This document shows, piece by piece, positions 59,624-64,000 of a DNA stretch of 64,000 nt. Origin of the DNA: Toxonevra muliebris (taxonomy: Eukaryota; Arthropoda; Insecta; Diptera; Pallopteridae); the NCBI GenBank assembly GCA_963691655.1, contig OY829329.1, forward strand, positions 52,367,279 through 52,431,278, read 5' to 3'. How positions within the stretch are numbered: the first letter of the stretch is position 1; each line of letters opens with the position of its first letter. Both the position numbers and the translations under genes were made by a program. The notes under the pieces are model-generated. The model worked only from the letters and a program-made list of their open reading frames with translations. It was not told the DNA's origin and did not search any database.

Positions 59624-60109
59624 CCACAAATTCAAGTGGGTACCTAATATATTTTTAAAATTCAGTAAATTTTGGACGGTGTCGGAATTAGTCGTGAATG
59701 CTTCTTAGACGTTCAACTAACCAACCTGAAAATTTTTACAAACTCCCTTTTAGCATTGTTTTGATTGTTTTAAATATTTAGGAATAGAGTGTCATTGCAA
59801 TCGTATCGATGTACCCTACCAGTATTTTATTCAATTCAAATTATGTTAACATTGCTGATATACTTTTATGACGACATAGTTGATTTGTGCAAATTGATGA
59901 CGTCATGAATAATAACAGCAATAATTGTTCACAAACAAATAAATTTTACTCTTTTTTTTATTACTCTTAATAACATCATTAAGGCAGCGATGAGAGATGA
60001 CAACTCGATCTCATTTGCTAAATCAACACTGTTAATCACACATTCGCAAGACAACACGTTTTAGATTTTTCTTTGAGAATTTTTTTTTAGTTTTTTTTAA
60101 GTAATAAAT
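59624..60109 (+). other. Retrotransposon leader, no gene
   Basis: AT-rich untranslated leader between primer site and first ORF, with T tracts near 59949 and 60080. A packaging signal would be expected here but cannot be recognised by eye. Confidence 0.5.
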
Positions 60110-60553
60110 ATGACTGTTCGTCACAGTGAAGAAAATTTGCATCAGCTGGTTAATCCAGAAAATATTTGTTCTATTTGTAATGAAGAAATTATAGAACCAA
60201 ATAGTACTACAACTCCATGTTTACATGTTTTTCATCGCACATGTATTACATTGTGGTTACAAGATAATGACACGTGTCCACTGTGCCGTCGACCATGCGA
60301 TACTCAATCTTTGAAAAGTTTTAATGAGCAGGGTCAACATCCTGAATTATTGAATCCTATTGCAACCGGTGCTATACCGAAAAGTTTCAATCCAGCAAGA
60401 GGACCCAACACGAGGTCACGAACAGCAAACCTCAATCTTTTAGATCGTCCTAATCTAGAACTAAGGTACATATCATCTGCTACACCAGAGGTCGTGGTCG
60501 CAATACGCGGAATTCTCATACGCGTAAACCAAATCAGAACCATACAAATGTAG
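60110..60553 (+). CDS. RING-H2 zinc finger, amino end of Gag
   Basis: 147 codons from ATG 60110. Residues 20-59 form a textbook RING-H2: C20-x2-C23-x13-C37-x-H39-x2-H42-x2-C45-x10-C56-x2-C59. The hydrophobic residue after the first cysteine (I22), the tryptophan W49 and the proline after C56, which in E3 ubiquitin ligases contact the E2 enzyme, are all present. Residues 65-110 are polar and low in structure. Near 60487 the reading frame that makes sense shifts by one base to an RGRGRNTR box leading into the capsid frame, so residues after about 126 are probably out of frame. In the family this domain gives ubiquitin ligase activity; a role in Gag turnover or host targeting is speculation. It could also be a separate ORF. 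Confidence 0.85.
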   Translation: MTVRHSEENLHQLVNPENICSICNEEIIEPNSTTTPCLHVFHRTCITLWLQDNDTCPLCRRPCDTQSLKSFNEQGQHPELLNPIATGAIPKSFNPARGPNTRSRTANLNLLDRPNLELRYISSATPEVVVAIRGILIRVNQIRTIQM

Positions 60554-61731
60554 ACTTAGGTCACATTCAAGATATTGTAGAGACTGCTGTACAGCGTCAA
60601 CAAGAATCTACTGTTCGTGATATAAGAACGTCACTAGATAGAATAGTGGCAAATTCTTTAGAGCAATATTTTCAAACTTTAAATATAAATCGCTTACAAT
60701 CAAATAGTAATCACTCCAGAACTAGAGCTGAACCAAATAGAAACGAGCAACACTCTCAACCAAATAGCCAAGAAAGTCGTGAGCAATCAGAAAGTCAACA
60801 ACCACATTCAGTCGAGAATAGTAACTCCCCAGTACAACAAACAGAAAGAGAGGCTACTGCTCACTCACGAGAGTCAGTCGCTAAAACTATTTCAAACTGG
60901 AAATTAAAATTTGATGGGTCTCCAGAAAATATTTCGGTAAATGATTTCATATACCGTACGAACGCTTTAACTGTCTCCTCTCTTCGTGGAAATTTTACTG
61001 CGCTATGTCAGAATGCACATATACTCTTTGAAGGCAAAGCCAAAAGCTGGTTTTGGCGTTACCATCGTACTACGGGCTCGTTAGACTGGTTTGACATTTG
61101 CGAAGCATTACGTAGACATTTCAAAGACTATCGTACAGACTATGACATTAAAGAATCCATACGCAATCGAAAGCAGAAAATCAACGAGACATTTGAAAAA
61201 TTTTTAGAAAGTGTCATGTCGATAAGCGATGCATTGAATACCCCTTTCACTGAACAAGAGTTAGTGGAAACTCTTATACGAAATTTACGTCCTGAAATTA
61301 GGCTTGAAATACTACACCTTGACATCACATCACTCTCCGATTTACGCCGTGTTTGTCGTCGTCGAGAAAACTTTTTTGAGAATATACAGAACGCACATAC
61401 CAACTTTAACAGAGCACTGAACGTTTCCAAGAGACATATATCAGAACTTGAGCATTTAGAAATAGAAGAAGAACATACAAGTGAAATTAGCACCTCTGTT
61501 ACAAATGACTTGATTAATAGAAAGTGCTGGAATTGCGACGAGTCTGGACATATTTACAAACAATGCTTAAAGCCTCGCCGCGTATTTTGTTATGGGTGTG
61601 GGTTAATTGCCTTCTTCCTACCAAATTGCCCAAACTGCAACAAGCAGGAAAACAAGCAAAGGGATGTCTGCAACAACACCAGCAGGCGTCCAAAACAAAA
61701 TCCAATAAATTTCCAACATCAAAACAAATAA
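60487..61731 (+). CDS. Gag capsid and nucleocapsid region
   Basis: Open without an obvious ATG from the RG-rich box (RGRGRNTRNSHTRK) through a helical stretch, a Ser/Gln/Asn-rich linker (about 60700-60850), a retrotransposon-type capsid domain (WKLKFDGSPENISVNDFI, FEGKAKSWFWRYH, LRRHFKDYRTDYDIKESI, ETLIRNLRPEIRLEIL) and the nucleocapsid. The first knuckle is perfect, CWNCDESGHIYKQC (C-x2-C-x4-H-x4-C, codons at 61525-61566). The second, CYGCGLIAFFLPNC, has phenylalanine in place of histidine, and CPNC follows. Gag assembles the particle and binds the genomic RNA. The lack of a start codon and continuity with the RING frame argue for one original protein. The minus frame at 61140-61493 is a shadow. 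Confidence 0.85.
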   Translation, partial: RGRGRNTRNSHTRKPNQNHTNVDLGHIQDIVETAVQRQQESTVRDIRTSLDRIVANSLEQYFQTLNINRLQSNSNHSRTRAEPNRNEQHSQPNSQESREQSESQQPHSVENSNSPVQQTEREATAHSRESVAKTISNWKLKFDGSPENISVNDFIYRTNALTVSSLRGNFTALCQNAHILFEGKAKSWFWRYHRTTGSLDWFDICEALRRHFKDYRTDYDIKESIRNRKQKINETFEKFLESVMSISDALNTPFTEQELVETLIRNLRPEIRLEILHLDITSLSDLRRVCRRRENFFENIQNAHTNFNRALNVSKRHISELEHLEIEEEHTSEISTSVTNDLINRKCWNCDESGHIYKQCLKPRRVFCYGCGLIAFFLPNCPNCNKQENKQRDVCNNTSRRPKQNPINFQHQNK

Positions 61732-64000
61732 CTATTCTTAAACCACCAAATGTGACACAACCACCTGATATTACAAACTTACATCCGATACGACCTTTGC
61801 ATCAACGAATAAGTGATTACAAAACCATACGTGAGCAAATTTTTAACACATCTCGCTCCGCTTTACGAGCTAGAAGTTTTTGGTCTAAAGTAAACTCCAA
61901 ACGCAATGCAATATTGTCATCAATTTTATGTAAACCTGGCGACATTAGGCCATACGCATTGATTCGTATAATGAATATCCCAATGTTAGGTCTGCTAGAT
62001 TCAGGAGCAACAGTTAGTTGCATTGGCGGGAAATTCGCCAAAAATATTATTGACAATAAGCATAAGTTAGGTGTAAAAGAAATTAATGCACAATGCGCTC
62101 TGCGTACTGCAGACGGAACTTTACAAAATATTGTAGGAGTGGTCGTATTAGACGTTACATACCAGCAAGACACTAAACCGATTGAATTTTACATTATACC
62201 AGATTTATCACAAGATATTTTTCTTGGAGTAAATTTTTGGAAACTATTTAAAATAGCTACAAATGTTATAAGTGAGATTAGCGTGCAAGATCAAGATCCA
62301 AACATTCACAAATTGACAACTGAACAGAAAGGAAAATTAAATGCTGCAATTAATTGCTTTCCTTCCTATGAAGAAAACGGTCTCGGCAAGACTGCGCTAT
62401 TGGAACATTTAATTGATGTAGGAGCAGCAAGACCAATTAAGCAACGTCATTTTCCAGTCTCGCCAGCTGTGGAAAAGCTAATGGGTGAAGAAATAAACCG
62501 CATGCTTAAGATGGGAGTAATTGAAGAATCTAATAGTGCTTGGTCTTCCCCTGTAGTGCTAGTTAGGAAACCAGGAAAGGTGCGATTATGTTTGGATAGT
62601 CGTAAAGTAAACTCATTAACAGTAAAGGATGCCTATGCATTGCCTCATATTGAAGGGATCTTAAGCCGGCTTCCTCGTGCAGAGTTTATTTCCAGTTTGG
62701 ACCTGAAGGATGCTTTCTGGCAGATTCCGCTGGAGAGGGGTTCTCGCGAAAAGACGGCTTTCACAGTGCCAAATCACCCTCTTTACCAATTTACAGTTAT
62801 GCCGTTCGGCCTGTGTAATGCTCCCCAAACGATGTGCAGGCTAATGGATAAAGTGATACCTTATAATTTAAAGGAACGTGTATTTGTCTACCTGGACGAT
62901 CTTCTTCTTGTATCAGAAGATTTTTCATCTCACGTAGAACTTTTGCAAGAGGTAGCATACCACATCCGAAAAGCCAATCTAACAATTAATATCCAAAAAA
63001 GTAAATTTTGTATAAGACAGGTTCGTTATCTTGGGTATATAGTTGGCCACGGTACATTAAAGACCGATCCTGAGAAGGTTTCGGCGATTAACGATTACCC
63101 ACCTCCAAAAACAGTACGGCAACTACGTCGCTTTTTAGGGATGGCAGGTTGGTACCGCCGCTTCATTGCCAACTTTGCTGATATAACACACCCTCTAACG
63201 GATTTGCTTAAGAAATCACGAAGTTTTGATTGGACAATGGAAGCGCAGTATGCTTTTGAATTGTTGAAAGAACGTTTGACGTCAGGACCTGTTTTAGTCA
63301 ACCCAGATTTTAATAAGGCCTTTATTATACAATGCGATGCAAGTCAGCATGGAGTAGGAGCGGTGCTAGCTCAGTTGAATGAAGAAAACGAAGAAATTCC
63401 TGTGGCTTATATGTCTCAGAAACTCAACAAAGCACAACGCAACTACTCCGTGACTGAGCAGGAATGTTTAGCTGCGGTACTGGCAGTTAAGAAGTTTCGA
63501 CCTTATGTGGAAGGGCTTGAGTTTAAAATAGTTACGGACCACGCTAGTTTACGTTGGTTAATGCAACAATCAGACCTTAGTGGACGCTTAGCGCGCTGGG
63601 CGCTTAAGCTGCAAGCATTCAAATTTACAATAGAGCACCGCAAAGGTAGTGCAAATGTAGTTCCGGATGCCCTTTCACGTGTAAACTCAGATAGTATTGA
63701 AAAGTTAGCTGTTCTTCAAATTGATAATGTGCCTGATATTGATATTTTATCACCCAAATTTGATGACGCAGACTATGTAGAATTAAAAGAGAAAATAAAT
63801 GACAATTTAGATAAATATCCAGACTTCAAAATATGTGACAAATATCTATACCATTGGACAGATTACTACACCGGAGATAGCGAACAGCAAGACTCAGCAT
63901 GGAAGTTAGTAGTCCCAAAAGCATTGCAGGCGGAGGTCATACACAACGCTCATGATGTTCCAACCTGTGCACATGGTGGTATAGCCAAAACAGCTGAACG
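61509..64000 (+). CDS. pol: Pol polyprotein (PR-RT-RH-IN), partial
   Basis: The frame opens after TGA 61506-61508 and has no stop to the window end (830 codons). It overlaps the last 223 bases of gag in the -1 frame; the first ATG is at 61563, so expression by -1 frameshifting is likely. Protease: LLDSGATVSCIGG, catalytic D codon at 61998. RT: KVRLCLDSRKVNS, SSLDLKDAFWQIPL, MPFGLCNAPQT and YLDD (62889-62900). RNase H: IIQCDASQHGVGAVLAQ (D codon at 63336), TEQECLAAVLAVKKF, VTDHASLRWLM and NVVPDALSR. Integrase begins with the zinc-binding histidines in VIHNAHDVPTCAHGG. All visible catalytic residues are intact, so pol may be functional. Chromodomain or envelope status is unknown. Confidence 0.92.

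Larger units (their letters stand above)
59262..64000 (+). mobile_element. Ty3/gypsy LTR retrotransposon, cut by window edge
   Basis: Order: LTR region, tRNA-Lys primer site, leader, RING-H2 plus Gag region, pol with protease, RT, RNase H and the start of integrase. This order (integrase after RNase H) is that of Ty3/gypsy. One frameshift interrupts the Gag region; pol is open throughout the visible part. The rest of integrase, any later gene and the 3' LTR lie beyond 64000. Confidence 0.9.

Noticed and set aside
1..64000. CRISPR array, operon or bacterial features
   Set aside because: The window is eukaryotic; no regularly spaced repeat-spacer structure exists.

Overview
The window looks like non-coding, transposon-packed DNA from a higher fly (Diptera, Schizophora; a large genome such as that of a tephritid fruit fly is plausible, but the species cannot be fixed from the sequence). 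It is AT-rich, dense in microsatellites, and carries jockey-, I/Loa- and R1-type non-LTR retrotransposons, IS630-Tc1-mariner elements, hAT-like MITEs and a Ty3/gypsy LTR element. That element's primer site matches the 3' end of fly tRNA-Lys(CUU). I found no convincing host gene, rRNA, functional tRNA or CRISPR array. Every reading frame I can recognise belongs to a mobile element.

Layout. 1-2386: AT-rich spacer with CA/CT/AT microsatellites. 2387-4692: a palindromic mariner-like relic interrupted by a LINE. 6060-7590: an A-rich degenerate repeat with four 57-bp copies at its core. 8222-10012: two copies of a tRNA-like SINE in opposite orientation around an R1-type LINE 3' end, which runs through poly(A) into TTAGG-type repeats. 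10.5-17.3 kb: three blocks of a degenerate 'TTTGGTCTGAA' repeat, one inverted relative to the others, plus a 195-bp palindromic MITE. 19886-21154: a mariner-type transposon with TIRs and TA duplications but a broken transposase. 23254-24672: a hAT-like composite carrying a jockey RT fragment. 25749-27700: a broken LINE split by a 250-bp insertion. 28.8 kb: a third SINE copy. 29484-30517 and 54160-55179: two inverted copies of one 1-kb hAT-like element. 32964-34518: a long foldback. 36165-37056: a CACTG element with TA duplications. 38320-39570: a LINE fragment with a 12-bp target duplication. 39630-43400: two Helentron-like copies with a TAC-rich core, the first hit by a Tc1 element with nested repeats, the second by a MITE dimer. 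47395-49354: telomere-like (CCTAA)n arrays interrupted by two R1-type LINE fragments in opposite orientation. 49.4-59.2 kb is mostly unrecognised apart from the 54-kb element and a broken transposase at 57.2-57.9 kb.

59.2-64 kb holds the youngest-looking element: a Ty3/gypsy retrotransposon cut by the window edge. It has a tRNA-Lys primer site, then a textbook RING-H2 zinc finger that appears to be the amino end of Gag (one frameshift separates it from an RG-rich linker, capsid and CCHC knuckle), then an uninterrupted pol frame with protease, reverse transcriptase, RNase H and the start of integrase. The pol frame overlaps gag in the -1 frame and runs off the window. The RING-Gag fusion and the LINE/TTAGG cluster are the most interesting observations.
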